DNA of 36,669 nucleotides from Desulfobacterales bacterium. GTDB taxonomy: Bacteria; Desulfobacterota; Desulfobacteria; Desulfobacterales; Desulfobacteraceae. The notes under the pieces are model-generated. The model worked only from the letters and a program-made list of their open reading frames with translations, searched no databases and had not been told where the DNA came from. This document shows positions 24,040 to 33,600 of the stretch, piece by piece (the stretch's first letter is position 1; each line of letters begins with the position of its first letter). The stretch covers positions 1 through 36,669 of the forward strand of contig JAKSAU010000659.1 of assembly GCA_022361535.1 (NCBI GenBank), given 5' to 3'. The position numbers and the translations under genes were made by a program.

Positions 24040-24579
24040 ATGAAACTCATTTATCCGCTGCTGATTAAAGTATTGGTTCTGGCCATACTCATCGCAGGGT
24101 GTGCTGCTCCGGTGTACAAGTACTCCAGCATCCCTGTTTCCCAGCGACTTGATTCTGATAATTTCCAGGTGAAATTTACACCGGAAAAACAGAATACGGA
24201 ATTTTACTCGTGGTTCCAGGTGGATGTGACCAATTTGTCTAATGCATCCATCGAGATAGACTGGAACCGGACCGCGTATATTCTGGACGGAAAGAATAGG
24301 GGCCGCTTTGTATGGGAGGGCATTGAGCCGGATCAGGTGAAAAACGGAACTGTTCCTAATACGGTGATTGCTTCAAAGCAAACATTTTCAATAGAGATTT
24401 CCCCACTGGCCAAGATCGCAATGGCGCATCGCAGCGATTATTCTGCAGGCAAGGATAAGCCCGGAATTTATGGCGGGATTCTTCCACCCGGGGAAAACGG
24501 GATCCTGATTGCATTTATGGTTGACGGGCAGGTGGTCTTTAAAAAACTTACAATTGAAATAAAAGAAGAAAAACAATAA
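24040..24579 (+). CDS. Predicted lipoprotein, function unknown
   Basis: 179 aa. A hydrophobic signal (LLIKVLVLAILIAGC) ends in a lipobox with Cys21, so the mature protein should be lipid-anchored. Residue 22 is Ala, not Asp, which favours the outer membrane by the E. coli rule. The remainder is beta-rich, with QVDVTNLSNASIEIDWN and an IPPGENGIL-like ILPPGENGILIAFMV, as in immunoglobulin-like domains. ATGGAGG lies 7-8 nt before the ATG. A second lipoprotein gene follows 42 bases later. Confidence 0.8.
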   Translation: MKLIYPLLIKVLVLAILIAGCAAPVYKYSSIPVSQRLDSDNFQVKFTPEKQNTEFYSWFQVDVTNLSNASIEIDWNRTAYILDGKNRGRFVWEGIEPDQVKNGTVPNTVIASKQTFSIEISPLAKIAMAHRSDYSAGKDKPGIYGGILPPGENGILIAFMVDGQVVFKKLTIEIKEEKQ

Positions 24580-24621
24580 GGGACCAAGGTCCTGATTTGT
24601 TGTGCCAAGAAGGATAAAACG

Positions 24622-24891
24622 ATGAAAAAAATGATGGTTGCCGTATTACTTGTATTGTTGGGGGCAGGATTATCCGGATGTTACCGACTGGCTGCGACGC
24701 ATCCTGAGAAAACAGAAAAACAATTTTATGAAGATAGAGCATTTTGTGAGGATAAGGCCCGTGAATTTGCTTTTGAAAGACGGCAGCAGGTCGAATTCCA
24801 CGATGAATTGGATCATACCCGGCGGTGCATGCAGGGCTTAGGCTGGGAGTATCGCTTTCGCAGGACTTCTGAAACCTCCGAAGAAAAATAG
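24622..24891 (+). CDS. Small predicted lipoprotein, function unknown
   Basis: 89 aa. The signal MMVAVLLVLLGAGLSGC ends in a lipobox with Cys20. The mature part is charged and helical (TEKQFYEDRAFCEDKAREFA), with two more Cys at about 47 and 73 that could form a disulfide in the periplasm, and ends MQGLGWEYRFRRTS. Many small outer-membrane lipoproteins have this shape; I cannot name the family. It is co-directional with the preceding lipoprotein gene. Confidence 0.75.
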   Translation: MKKMMVAVLLVLLGAGLSGCYRLAATHPEKTEKQFYEDRAFCEDKAREFAFERRQQVEFHDELDHTRRCMQGLGWEYRFRRTSETSEEK

Positions 24892-24920
24892 CTTCAAAAA
24901 TATAGACTTAATATAACTGG

Positions 24921-24955
24921 ACAGGGCCTGTTGTTTTACTGGCCCTGTTTTTTAT
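24921..24955. terminator. Bidirectional terminator between the lipoprotein and mltF genes
   Basis: ACAGGGCC (24921-24928) pairs with GGCCCTGT (24941-24948), followed by a T run on the plus strand. The stop codon of the minus-strand mltF gene (24936-24938) lies in its loop. Confidence 0.75.
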
Positions 24956-26327
24956 TTTGAATGGTTTCCATGCGGCTATAGGTAATATAGTATTTCATTA
25001 TATTACTGACATATTGGACCGTTTCCCGGCCGATACGCCTTGCTGCTGCAACTTCAACATTTTTGAACCATACATTGGGGTCCAGACCCATGTCAGAAGC
25101 TTCTTTTCGAAGTCTTGACGTCTGGCGTGGACCTGCATTATACGCAGCAAGGGCCAGTAATGTTCGCTGCCTGTCATCAATTTTGTCTTCTGAAAAGTAG
25201 CGGTCTTTTAGAAACCTCAAGTACTTTGTCCCGGCGTGTATATTGTTGTCCAGCAGGTGAATGTCGGGGATGTTTACATTGGGATCTTTTGCCGTAGACG
25301 GAAGAATTTGCATAACGCCGACAGCACCTCTCGGGCTTTTCTTTTTTTGGTTGATTCCGGATTCCTGGAACGCGAGCGCCTTGAGTAAAAGCCAGTTAAA
25401 CTCATATTTCTTTGCATATTTTTGAAATATCGCAGTGGTTTGCTCGAACTGCTCATTTCCCTTGCCCGGATTTTTGACATACCTGGTATTTTTAAGATAC
25501 CGTTCGAACATGATATTGCCAAGTAACGTTCCCTTCCTGCTCTTTTTGACAAACGCATTGATTCGGTTTAAAAGCTGAGGGCTGTTTTTTCGGATTGCCC
25601 AGGCTGTTTTTCCCTTATCCCTTAAAATAATATCAGTGTGTAATCGGATGCCATTGAATATTTTTGCCCAAAATTCAGCTTTGTGATCATCTATCACGAT
25701 CATAGGGATCATCCCTGCGTTGACCATTTCAAGCAGGTCTTCGTCTTCAAGGAATTCATCCACCCGTACAACTTTCAATCTTTTTTTCTTTTTTGACTTA
25801 AATTGCTTGTTCAGGTCATTAATACTGTCAAAATAACTGGATGATGCCCTGATATGGACCTCTTTTCCTGAAAGATCGTCAATGGCTTTTATTTTGGGGC
25901 CGTTTGGGCCTGTGACTATGATTTCTTTGACCCCGGTCTGCAACGGGTTACTGAAATCGACCTTCCCAAGCCGGGTGTCCGTGATGGTAAGGTTACCTGC
26001 GGCAATATCCCCTTTACCTGCTAGAAGATCAGGAATAAGTGCATCCCGCAGGGTTGGAATTATGAGGAGATGAACCCGAAGATGTCGCTTTTCAAGGTCT
26101 TTGTTAATCTGGTTTTCAAAGGATTTAAGCTTCTCATATGTAAGTCCCCTTGGCTGGGCCTTGTCCAGGAAATAATAGGTCTTGCTGTAAGGTACAAGGG
26201 CACGGATAACCCGGTGATCGACAAGTTTATTAAAATCACCGGTCCATATCGGGATTGTATCTGCTGCAAGGCATGAGCCGGAAATGACGAGAAGGCAAAT
26301 CAGCAAAGCCGGTATCTGTTTGATCAT
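24936..26327 (-). CDS. mltF: MltF-like membrane-bound lytic transglycosylase
   Basis: 463 aa from the ATG at 26327, which opens a signal peptide (MIKQIPALLICLLVISGSCL) after AAGGAAG; the frame extends 28 codons upstream without features. Residues about 30-265 are a solute-binding-protein-3 fold (RALVPYSKTYYFLDKAQPRG, GDIAAGNLTITDTR), and about 290-440 an SLT lysozyme-like domain. The catalytic Glu lies in LAFQESGINQ, with GAVGVMQILPSTA and LAAYNAGP as the other SLT motifs. This order is that of MltF, which cleaves murein with 1,6-anhydro product formation. A cleavable signal rather than a clear lipobox is seen, so it may be soluble in the periplasm. Confidence 0.88.
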   Translation of the reverse strand: MIKQIPALLICLLVISGSCLAADTIPIWTGDFNKLVDHRVIRALVPYSKTYYFLDKAQPRGLTYEKLKSFENQINKDLEKRHLRVHLLIIPTLRDALIPDLLAGKGDIAAGNLTITDTRLGKVDFSNPLQTGVKEIIVTGPNGPKIKAIDDLSGKEVHIRASSSYFDSINDLNKQFKSKKKKRLKVVRVDEFLEDEDLLEMVNAGMIPMIVIDDHKAEFWAKIFNGIRLHTDIILRDKGKTAWAIRKNSPQLLNRINAFVKKSRKGTLLGNIMFERYLKNTRYVKNPGKGNEQFEQTTAIFQKYAKKYEFNWLLLKALAFQESGINQKKKSPRGAVGVMQILPSTAKDPNVNIPDIHLLDNNIHAGTKYLRFLKDRYFSEDKIDDRQRTLLALAAYNAGPRQTSRLRKEASDMGLDPNVWFKNVEVAAARRIGRETVQYVSNIMKYYITYSRMETIQNKKQGQ

Positions 26328-26469
26328 CTGTCGTCTTCCTTGAGTTGCTGTCAATTGTGTAAGGACTTTTGTTGATATGCCTATCTTAGCGGTTGATTTT
26401 CTTGAATGCAAGGTGTGAAATCAGCCTGTTTCGTATTTTTTATCTTGTTTGGATTCCAAGGGGTTTTAA

Positions 26470-26499
26470 TTGACTTAAACGCCTGTCTGTGGTTATTAA
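26470..26499 (+). promoter_or_regulatory. Promoter-like sequence immediately before the GNAT cassette
   Basis: TTGACT (26470-26475), a 17-18 nt spacer and TTATTAA (26493-26499). The -10 ends only 9-10 bases before the ATG at 26509, so a transcript started here would have almost no leader. Confidence 0.4.
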
Positions 26500-26508
26500 T
26501 AGCCCACC

Positions 26509-28131
26509 ATGAACCATTCGCCCATCTTAATTGTCAGGCCCAAGGCCATGCATCAGGGTCAAGGACTTCAGCAAGGTTTACTCAACATCAAGAAGACCCT
26601 GCCTGCATCGGATTGTCTAGAAACGGAACTTCTCTGTATAGATCTTGATCCATCGGATATTAAAGGTGCAATTATTAAACGCAGTTTGATAAAAAAACTT
26701 CCAGGTGCGGATGCGTTAAAAAAAGGCCAGCTTTGGGTCGAATTAGAAAGAATGATCCAAAACTGCAGACCCGGTATGGCTGTGATATTACCAGAAAAAG
26801 ATGATACTTGTGAATACGTAGCCAGCATAGATGAGACTTTTAAAGAAAAATATCCAAAGCTAAATATATATAGTAACGATATGCCATGCCCGGCCAAGGC
26901 ATTATCTGTATCTCTTGCAGATTTTCAGACAGGAGATGATATGGCTGTCTGGCTGGACAGTTTGAACCATGATCCTGTGCCGGGAGGTATCGCTTTCACA
27001 GATAACAGGGGTTTAGGGGGTGGCAATGAAGGGGTGTTATCGTCTGATAGATTAGAATCGCTTTTAGAATTTCTTAACCCTTGGCTGGACAAAAAAGAGT
27101 CTTCTTTATTGTTTAGTCTTCGTTTCTATGTACGGGCTTCATGTGATTTTTCCGAGTTGGCGAATCAGCTCCAAGAGCTCTGTCAGAAAGGACTTGCAAT
27201 GATTCACTGGCAGATGGCTGATGACGAAAGCAAACTGCCCAGATCACTGCTTTGGAAGGTATCCAAACAAGGTATCTGGAACCATGTTTCCGGATTAAAC
27301 CTGTTTGATCCGAACAGAGATGATGGAATCTGGGTTGCTAATACACCCACAGTGGTCCATTCTTTTGAAAACTTGTGCCCAAACGAATCCGGTAAGACGG
27401 ATGAACCCGAATTCTTGCCAACTAATTCTGCTCGGGTACCTGAATCTTTGCTTGATTACGGCCGGCTGCCAGCTATACCGGGTATGGCCCTGTGGCAGGT
27501 CGTACGCGATCCCGATATCCTATTAGGACTTCTTGGGCGAATCGATAAAAAAGAGTTAAGCCGTTTGCGGGTAACACATGGCCTGAACCAAGTGTCAGTT
27601 TTGGGCAAAGAGGTTACCTATCATTTTAAGAAGCCTGGTGAGATCTCCGAAGCGTTGATGGACGAAATTGTTGCCATGGTAGATGCCGGCGGTTCGGTTG
27701 ATATTACCCATGTGCGGGCCAATCTTGAGCAGGCCTACCTGATCGGGTATGCCTTAGAAAATGGTGTTGTTATTGGAAATTCAAGTCTAAAACATCCCAG
27801 ACAGGTGTTTATTGATAGACTAAAAGGGATGACCGGGTTGGATTTTAGCCATTGTGTGGAACGGGGGTATACTTCTGTACGGCCTGAATACAGGGCCATG
27901 GGTGTTGGCGCTAAACTGCTTGAAGGTTTGACCTCCAGGGCCACTGATGTGAATGTCTTTTCCATTATCGGTGAAGATAATCTGGCCACCCAGAAAATAG
28001 CTATTCGAAATAATACCGAAAAGATTGTGGTCTATTATAGTGATAAGCTTAAAAAAGAAATGGGAGTATGGATGCCGTCCCATATGGCAGGATCGTTTAA
28101 AAAGACCGCTGTAAAAGGAAGTAAAAAATGA
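26509..28131 (+). CDS. GNAT-family acetyltransferase domain protein with large unrecognised N-terminal region
   Basis: 540 aa. The C-terminal part, about 385-525, is a GNAT domain. ANLEQAYLIGYALENGVVIG is followed by GYTSVRPEYRAMGVGAKLLE with the acetyl-CoA-binding R462-x-x-G-x-G-A motif, and then GEDNLATQKIAIRNN. Residues 1-370 are soluble, alpha/beta in character, and match nothing I recognise; the stretch SLRFYVRASCDFSELANQLQ begins a second half there. An in-frame TAG lies at 26500-26502, so the ATG at 26509 is the first possible start, yet no Shine-Dalgarno is visible. The gene overlaps the ATP-grasp gene by 4 bases (ATGA), so the two are made together. The role is probably N-acylation of a small molecule or peptide. 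Confidence 0.75.
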   Translation: MNHSPILIVRPKAMHQGQGLQQGLLNIKKTLPASDCLETELLCIDLDPSDIKGAIIKRSLIKKLPGADALKKGQLWVELERMIQNCRPGMAVILPEKDDTCEYVASIDETFKEKYPKLNIYSNDMPCPAKALSVSLADFQTGDDMAVWLDSLNHDPVPGGIAFTDNRGLGGGNEGVLSSDRLESLLEFLNPWLDKKESSLLFSLRFYVRASCDFSELANQLQELCQKGLAMIHWQMADDESKLPRSLLWKVSKQGIWNHVSGLNLFDPNRDDGIWVANTPTVVHSFENLCPNESGKTDEPEFLPTNSARVPESLLDYGRLPAIPGMALWQVVRDPDILLGLLGRIDKKELSRLRVTHGLNQVSVLGKEVTYHFKKPGEISEALMDEIVAMVDAGGSVDITHVRANLEQAYLIGYALENGVVIGNSSLKHPRQVFIDRLKGMTGLDFSHCVERGYTSVRPEYRAMGVGAKLLEGLTSRATDVNVFSIIGEDNLATQKIAIRNNTEKIVVYYSDKLKKEMGVWMPSHMAGSFKKTAVKGSKK

Positions 28132-29027
28132 AAATAGGCATCATGACTGTCAATGGATTTGATTTTCATCCCAACCAGCGGTTCAGGCAAGAAGCCGAAA
28201 ACAGAGGCCATTCAATTGTCCTTATCAATCCTTATGATATGGGATGCCGGATCGACGAAAGCGGATACCAGGTTTTTTGGAGGCATGACCACTCACTATT
28301 TGATAAAATGTCTACAAAGGATGATCTGCCGGATTTGATCATGCCCAGGCAGGGATCGCCCATGGGAGAATACGGATTTGTTCTGCTGCGGCAATTTGAG
28401 GCATTAGGTATACCATTGATCAATGGTATTGACGGGGTCACCATTACCAGGAATCAATATATTACACTGCAGAAACTTACCCTTGAAGGGTTATCTGTTC
28501 CGGACTCGGTGTTTGTTACTAAAAAAGATAATTTCTACAAGGGCGTTGATGCTTTGGGCGGGTTTCCCGTGGTTGCCAAACAGGTAGACGGTATGGGTGG
28601 AGACGGTGTGGCAAAACTTGATACCCAAGATGCAGTGAAGGCTTACCTTGACACATATTTTATTCCCCTAAAAGGGGTTGTGATCGAACCCTTCCTGGAT
28701 CATATCCAGGATTTGCGCCTGCTGGTTGTCGGTGATAAAGTTGCAGGTGCCATGTCGTTGACACCGGCCCCTGGACAGTTTAAAGCCAATATCCACCAGC
28801 AGGCATACCCTGAATCCTTTGAACCGACCGATGAGATGGCTGAGATCGCCGTCCGGGCTGCACGGGCCTGCTCTTTGGAAATTGCCGGAGTAGATATGAT
28901 GGTTACCCGGGAAAAGGAAATAAAAGTTATTGAGGTTAATTATTCGCCCGGGTTCAGGGGGCTTGAAGAGGCGACCGGAAAAAACATTGCAGGTATTATA
29001 CTCGATTACGTCCTGGCAAAGGTTTAA
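28128..29027 (+). CDS. RimK-like ATP-grasp ligase
   Basis: 299 aa. An N-terminal pre-ATP-grasp region (MKIGIMTVNG, DLIMPRQGSPMGEYGFVLLR) is followed by the ATP-grasp fold: PVVAKQVDGMGGDGVAKL (glycine loop), a hinge near VVIEPFLDHIQDLRLLVVG, and the metal site EIAGVDMMV with IKVIEVNYSPGFRGLEEATG. The order and the NxSPG motif are those of RimK/LysX-type ligases, which activate a carboxylate as acyl-phosphate and join it to an amine, often adding glutamate or another amino acid. It sits between a GNAT-domain gene (4-base overlap) and a QueC-like gene (136-base gap). Substrates unknown. Confidence 0.88.
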   Translation: MKIGIMTVNGFDFHPNQRFRQEAENRGHSIVLINPYDMGCRIDESGYQVFWRHDHSLFDKMSTKDDLPDLIMPRQGSPMGEYGFVLLRQFEALGIPLINGIDGVTITRNQYITLQKLTLEGLSVPDSVFVTKKDNFYKGVDALGGFPVVAKQVDGMGGDGVAKLDTQDAVKAYLDTYFIPLKGVVIEPFLDHIQDLRLLVVGDKVAGAMSLTPAPGQFKANIHQQAYPESFEPTDEMAEIAVRAARACSLEIAGVDMMVTREKEIKVIEVNYSPGFRGLEEATGKNIAGIILDYVLAKV

Positions 29028-29163
29028 GTCCAAGTTATGAGATAAAGAGGCAGGATAGCGTATACCGACCGGCCTGCTCCCCAGCACAATCGAGCCTGAG
29101 CATCGATACTAAAAGCGTTCGCTATGGACTCAATACCGGCGGTAGTTATTAAAGGATAAAGAA
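29028..29163. other. Intercistronic spacer with nested inverted repeats
   Basis: Contains ATAGCG near 29055 and CGCTAT near 29118, with TACCG and CGGTA pairs nested near them. An internal regulatory RNA structure is possible but not strong. AAAGGA precedes the next ATG. Confidence 0.25.
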
Positions 29164-30291
29164 ATGAAGCTTTTGGATTTCAACGTTGAAAAAGGGACCC
29201 AGGAGGTTACCGCATCTGCCAGGGTGATTTTTGAAGATAACGACAGGCCCGAGCAAACCGTATTCATAAAAACATTACCAGAGTTTACAAAAGGGTTTGG
29301 GGTTAATCCGGATGCCTTTTTAGTGGGATGTCTTTTGCCAGCCCTTCACCTGGGAGAAAAACGGATCTTTGTAGAAGGCCAGATTGATCCTTTTTTAAAA
29401 GAGGGGATTGCCGTGGCCATGAATATCTTGTCGCACTGGACGGACGGCAGATACGCCCCAATACCCATAGAGGCCAGTGTGAGAAACCATGTGCAGGAAC
29501 TGACACAGCCAAGGGCAGGCATGGTCATGTCCGGTGGTATGGACTCTTTGGCTGCCTTGCGCCTGAACCGGTTAAACTATCCTGAAGGGCACCCGGCCTA
29601 TGTTAAAGACTCATTCTTTCTTCATGGATTTGATATAGGCGGTGTTGTGGAACGGGGGATGAAATACCATGTGTTTGACCGGGCCATTGAGGCCATATCC
29701 AAGATCACAGATGATGCCGGTACAACGCTGATCCCGGTTTATACCAATATTCGACACCTTTGCGATGAACGCGAACTTTGGCTTGATTCTTTTTTTGGTG
29801 CCGTCCTGGCTGCTATGGCCCACTCCTTTGCCGGCCGGGTTAATCTGATGTTCATCGGATCCTCTTATGATATCCCAAACCTTCATCCCTGCGGATCTCA
29901 TCCCCTTCTGGATCCTGAATATTCATCGTATGCCATGCGGATTCGGCACAGGGATTATGAGTTATCCAGGCTAGAGAAAATTAAAATCGTATCCGGATGG
30001 GAGGCGGCATTTCAAAATTTCAGGGTCTGCCTGGCCAATGTGCCTGATCATCTCAATTGCGGAAAGTGTGAAAAATGCGTGCGGACCATGACCGAGTTGA
30101 CAGCCCTTGGATTGCTGCACAAAACTCAAGCCTTTGAGGCTGACGAAGTAAAATCTGAAGATATATCCCAGTTTGATATTACCATCCGGGTAAGACCACC
30201 TTTTTACCGGCCCATGATCCCCCTGCTCCGGGAACAGGGCAGAGACGATCTGGCCGATACCATTGAAACACTCCTGGTAAAAGCAAGTTAA
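29164..30291 (+). CDS. QueC-like PP-loop ATPase with zinc site
   Basis: 375 aa. Residues 123-128 are SGGMDS, the PP-loop that binds ATP pyrophosphate in N-type ATP pyrophosphatases. Cys289, Cys299, Cys302 and Cys305 form C-x9-C-x2-C-x2-C (CGKCEKC at the end), matching the zinc site of QueC. QueC adenylates a carboxylate, makes the amide with ammonia and dehydrates it to the nitrile preQ0. The protein is longer than QueC (about 220-240 aa) because of an extra N-terminal domain of about 110 residues. No queD, queE or folE gene is nearby, so queuosine synthesis is unlikely to be its job. It follows the GNAT and ATP-grasp genes and plausibly amidates or nitrilates their product. Confidence 0.82.
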   Translation: MKLLDFNVEKGTQEVTASARVIFEDNDRPEQTVFIKTLPEFTKGFGVNPDAFLVGCLLPALHLGEKRIFVEGQIDPFLKEGIAVAMNILSHWTDGRYAPIPIEASVRNHVQELTQPRAGMVMSGGMDSLAALRLNRLNYPEGHPAYVKDSFFLHGFDIGGVVERGMKYHVFDRAIEAISKITDDAGTTLIPVYTNIRHLCDERELWLDSFFGAVLAAMAHSFAGRVNLMFIGSSYDIPNLHPCGSHPLLDPEYSSYAMRIRHRDYELSRLEKIKIVSGWEAAFQNFRVCLANVPDHLNCGKCEKCVRTMTELTALGLLHKTQAFEADEVKSEDISQFDITIRVRPPFYRPMIPLLREQGRDDLADTIETLLVKAS

Positions 30292-30395
30292 TTATATCTA
30301 CCATATAGCGGTTTTCAAAAATATGTTCCTCTATAATGTAGGTAGATAACTATCGGCAGTATCCTCTAAAGAAGATATTGCCATTTGAGCACTTA
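30292..30395. other. 3' flank of the GNAT/ATP-grasp/QueC-like cassette
   Basis: No gene. TATCTACC (30295-30302) and GGTAGATA (30341-30348) form an 8-bp inverted repeat across 38 bases, upstream of the main terminator. Confidence 0.35.
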
Positions 30396-30480
30396 GGCTC
30401 TTTAGTTCTAAGAAGCGGCTGCCGAATTTTTTTCAAAAATCCGCCTGATGCCGTCTTCTTAGAACTAAAGAGCCGGTTTT
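30396..30480 (+). terminator. Very long-stem terminator closing the cassette
   Basis: Twenty bases at 30396-30415 pair perfectly with 30455-30474. With one bulge the stem continues with CGGC (30416-30419) and GCCG (30450-30453). A T-rich tract follows the right arm. The loop is about 30 nt and contains a weaker inner A/T hairpin. It is far longer than a usual bacterial terminator. Confidence 0.8.
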
Positions 30481-30552
30481 TGTTATATGGGATACCCCTG
30501 TTCACCAGGGCCAGTCGGAAATTTATTTTGAGAATTTTATAAAGTGCTCATT

Positions 30553-30600
30553 CGGAAATGTCAGGTAGCCGTCAGGTGTAAGGCAAATCTGACATTTCCG
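30553..30600 (-). terminator. 12-bp hairpin after the transporter-fusion gene
   Basis: CGGAAATGTCAG (30553-30564) and CTGACATTTCCG (30589-30600) pair perfectly around 24 nt, 13 bases past the stop codon of the minus-strand gene. No clear T run follows on that strand. Confidence 0.5.
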
Positions 30601-30612
30601 GGTTGAGATTGG

Positions 30613-33600
30613 TTAACGGGTCTGGAACTTTTTATGAAGATCCCGGATTCGTTGACTTAATTCAGAACAGATCTGCAGGGAAATTCTTGGAAATTCCATT
30701 GCGGTTTCCTTGAATTCCTGTTTATGGAGAATGAGGAACCTGCATGGGGTAACCGTACGTATGGTGGCAGATCTGGGGGCATCGTCAATAAGTGCCATCT
30801 CGCCAAATGCACCGCCCGAGGAAATATGGTCCAGCGTTACCTGCTCGCCGTCTCCCAGCTCTTTGATCACCGCGACCTTTCCTTCAATGATCAAAAATAC
30901 GGTTTCGCCGACTTCATCCTGTTGGATGACAATTTCCTCTTCGGGATAATCCAGTTCTTTGGTCTCTGCGGCAATAGCTGCCAGCTCAGCTGCACTAAGC
31001 CCTGAGAAAATATCAATCTCTTTTAAAAGCAGGATTTTTTCTCCCATGGAAATTTCAGTGGATTGGACGCGGCGTCCGTGTTTTGCTCTTTGATCATTAT
31101 TGTTGAGTGCCATTTCCAGTTCCTTTGTAATGGTGGTGTTGACCGAGGATATCAATTGGTCCTTTAGTGGTTGGATATCTATGATATCAGGGGATTCTCT
31201 GACCATATTCAACCCAATGATGACATCCACCCAGTCTTCGGACAACAAAAGCGCCTTTACCGAGGCCTTGCCTTCAGGGTCCAGTGTCGGCAGCTTGACT
31301 TTTTTCTTGCCTTCGTCCAGCGTTATTTCCGGGGTAGGGCTTTCAAGCAGTGGCAACATGGCATTAAATGTTTTTCGGTCCAGAACATCGTTGAGCAGCT
31401 CTATGGCATTGGCACGCTGCCGGGTGTCCGGTGAAAAAATACCCCGCCAGGCGGTTTTCATTTTTCCTGACTTATCCTGAATCGCCAGGACACGTATTAT
31501 GTTTTCCAGGATCAACTCTTTTTTCTGGGTCAGGTGTTCCGCCCCAAGGGACCGGACCGGGCTTGGATCCAATTGCCTGATATTTTCTCCCATGGCAAGG
31601 CAGGCATAACTTCTAGCGGTCTGCTCTTTGGCAAACATGAGTATATCAAATTCCTTGATATCCATGTGTTCAAGCAGGTCAAACATTCCACGCCGCCTTT
31701 TGGTGCCGGGCAACGCTAGTGATTCGACAAGAAGCTTGTTGTTTCTGTATTCGGCAGCTTTGATTTTTTCTTTTGCAAACTCGTTGATTTCTTCGGACAT
31801 GTCCCCCAGCATCATGGCAGCCTTTTTTAAAGAGGCGTCATTGTCTATTTCAAGGGCATCTAAGGCAGCTAAACGGACCGCTTCGATATCATAGGAAAGA
31901 TAAGAAAAAATGACAGTATTTAGCTCCCTAGCCTTGAGCCTGGACAAGGCAATGATGATATCCGGGATTATGGGGTCAATCTCTTTTTCAGATAAAATGG
32001 CAAGCAGTGTATCGATATATTCTTTTTCCTGGCTTAAGCCGGCGCAGATAATACCGGACTGTCGCTGATCCATATCTTTTGAGGCCAGCCATTTTTTTAT
32101 TATTGGGGTATACTGTGTCGGGTCCTGGACATAACTGCATGCCGCAGCAAAGCCCCGGACAACAGGATGGCTGCTTTGGACATAAGGGGTCAGGTCTTTG
32201 CCCCTGGCGGCCAAGAAACCTTGCTGGCAAACCAGTTTCAAAATGGCAATGGTGGTTTCCGGGCGGTCCGGGTCCAGAAATTTCATCAACGGTTTTGCAG
32301 CCTTAGGTCTGGATTCATTAGATATCATCTTAATCAACGCCACCTGCGTGGGTTCATCTTGATGGGGCAGGGTGACGAGTATTTTTTCATCCAGAGACTG
32401 CTGTGAGAAGTTTTTCAGAAGTTTTGCATACCAGATGGCATCTTTGTCTCTTGCCGATAAAAAAGAGTTTTCAAGGTCGGCCAGGACCTTATCCTGTTTG
32501 AAAATGTGGCCCAGTTCTTTTTTATCAAAGCTTTTTATATCCAATAGGTTGTTGGATATCAGATCTTTGAGAATACTTGAATACTTTGCTTTTAATATAA
32601 TTGGTGCGGCAAGCCAGGCCAGCACAAAGGGCAGGGCTACCAGGGTCAGGTATCTGGGATGGAATAGGCTATCCGAGATCAGGATCAGGGTAGAGCCGGT
32701 AAACAGGGCGATACGAACCACTGTTCCTCTGAGAAAGGGTCGTATCATATTCCTGTACGATTCAGGAAAAAGCCCGATAAGTATGCCGTTGGCCGGTACG
32801 TTGATGGTCGTGCGTATAATGTTCGTAGACATCCGGGCATACATGGCGGAGAATACGTCGAACCTGAACAGGAAAGCAAAAAAGGCAATCATATAATTAA
32901 ACGGATGGAACATCAGGGCCACAGGAAGGCCCCAGCGTCCGTAAATTCGGCCCACAAAGAGAAGAATAAAGAGGCTGATGGTGTAAAGCCCGCCCCTGAA
33001 ATATCCGAAAAACTGGATCATGGCAGCTTCAGATGCAAACTGATCGTCAATGGCATAGTTGAACTGGTAGTTCATGATCGGGACAACCACATTGGGCATA
33101 AACGTTAGCACCAAAACAATCTTTACCAGGGCAGAGTCTTTGACCAGCGGATATACATCTTTAATTTCATTGATCATAGATTTTTTGGGCTTTCTGGATT
33201 TACCGGATTTTTCCTGGTAAATCACCGTGGAATAACTTCTTCCCATAGCCCGGACAATAAGCATACCACTGAAAGTTGTGGCAAGATAAAGGTAAAGCAG
33301 GTTATCCAAATTGAACATTTTTGCAAAATAGGGCGTCCCCACAGAGCCCAGGATCAGGCCAATCACACCGCCGGCAGTAAGTAGCGGGAAGAGCCGTTTT
33401 GATTGCCGGGTATTGAAAAGATCATTGCACATGTTCCAGAACAGCATGGCTTGAAGCAACTCAAACTGGCTTTTGAGCATGAAAAGAACAGGGTAAAGCC
33501 AGTCAAAACCCAGAGGGATCAGCAAACGGATACCCGTGACCATAAGACCCGAGACCAGGAATACATATGCCAGTAATTTAGCACCGGAGATCCGGTTAAG

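Noticed and set aside
29028..29163. Riboswitch before the QueC-like gene
   Set aside because: The inverted repeats are short and widely spaced, and the spacing and sequence do not match preQ1 or other known riboswitches.
29164..30291. Queuosine precursor synthase QueC proper
   Set aside because: The PP-loop and zinc site match, but it has about 110 extra N-terminal residues and no queD, queE or folE neighbours; it sits with a GNAT and a ligase gene.
26509..30291. N-acetylglutaminylglutamine amide (ngg/asnO) cluster
   Set aside because: The reaction types are similar, but the amidating enzyme lacks a glutaminase domain and is QueC-like, and the GNAT and ATP-grasp parts are separate proteins with a different N-terminal region.
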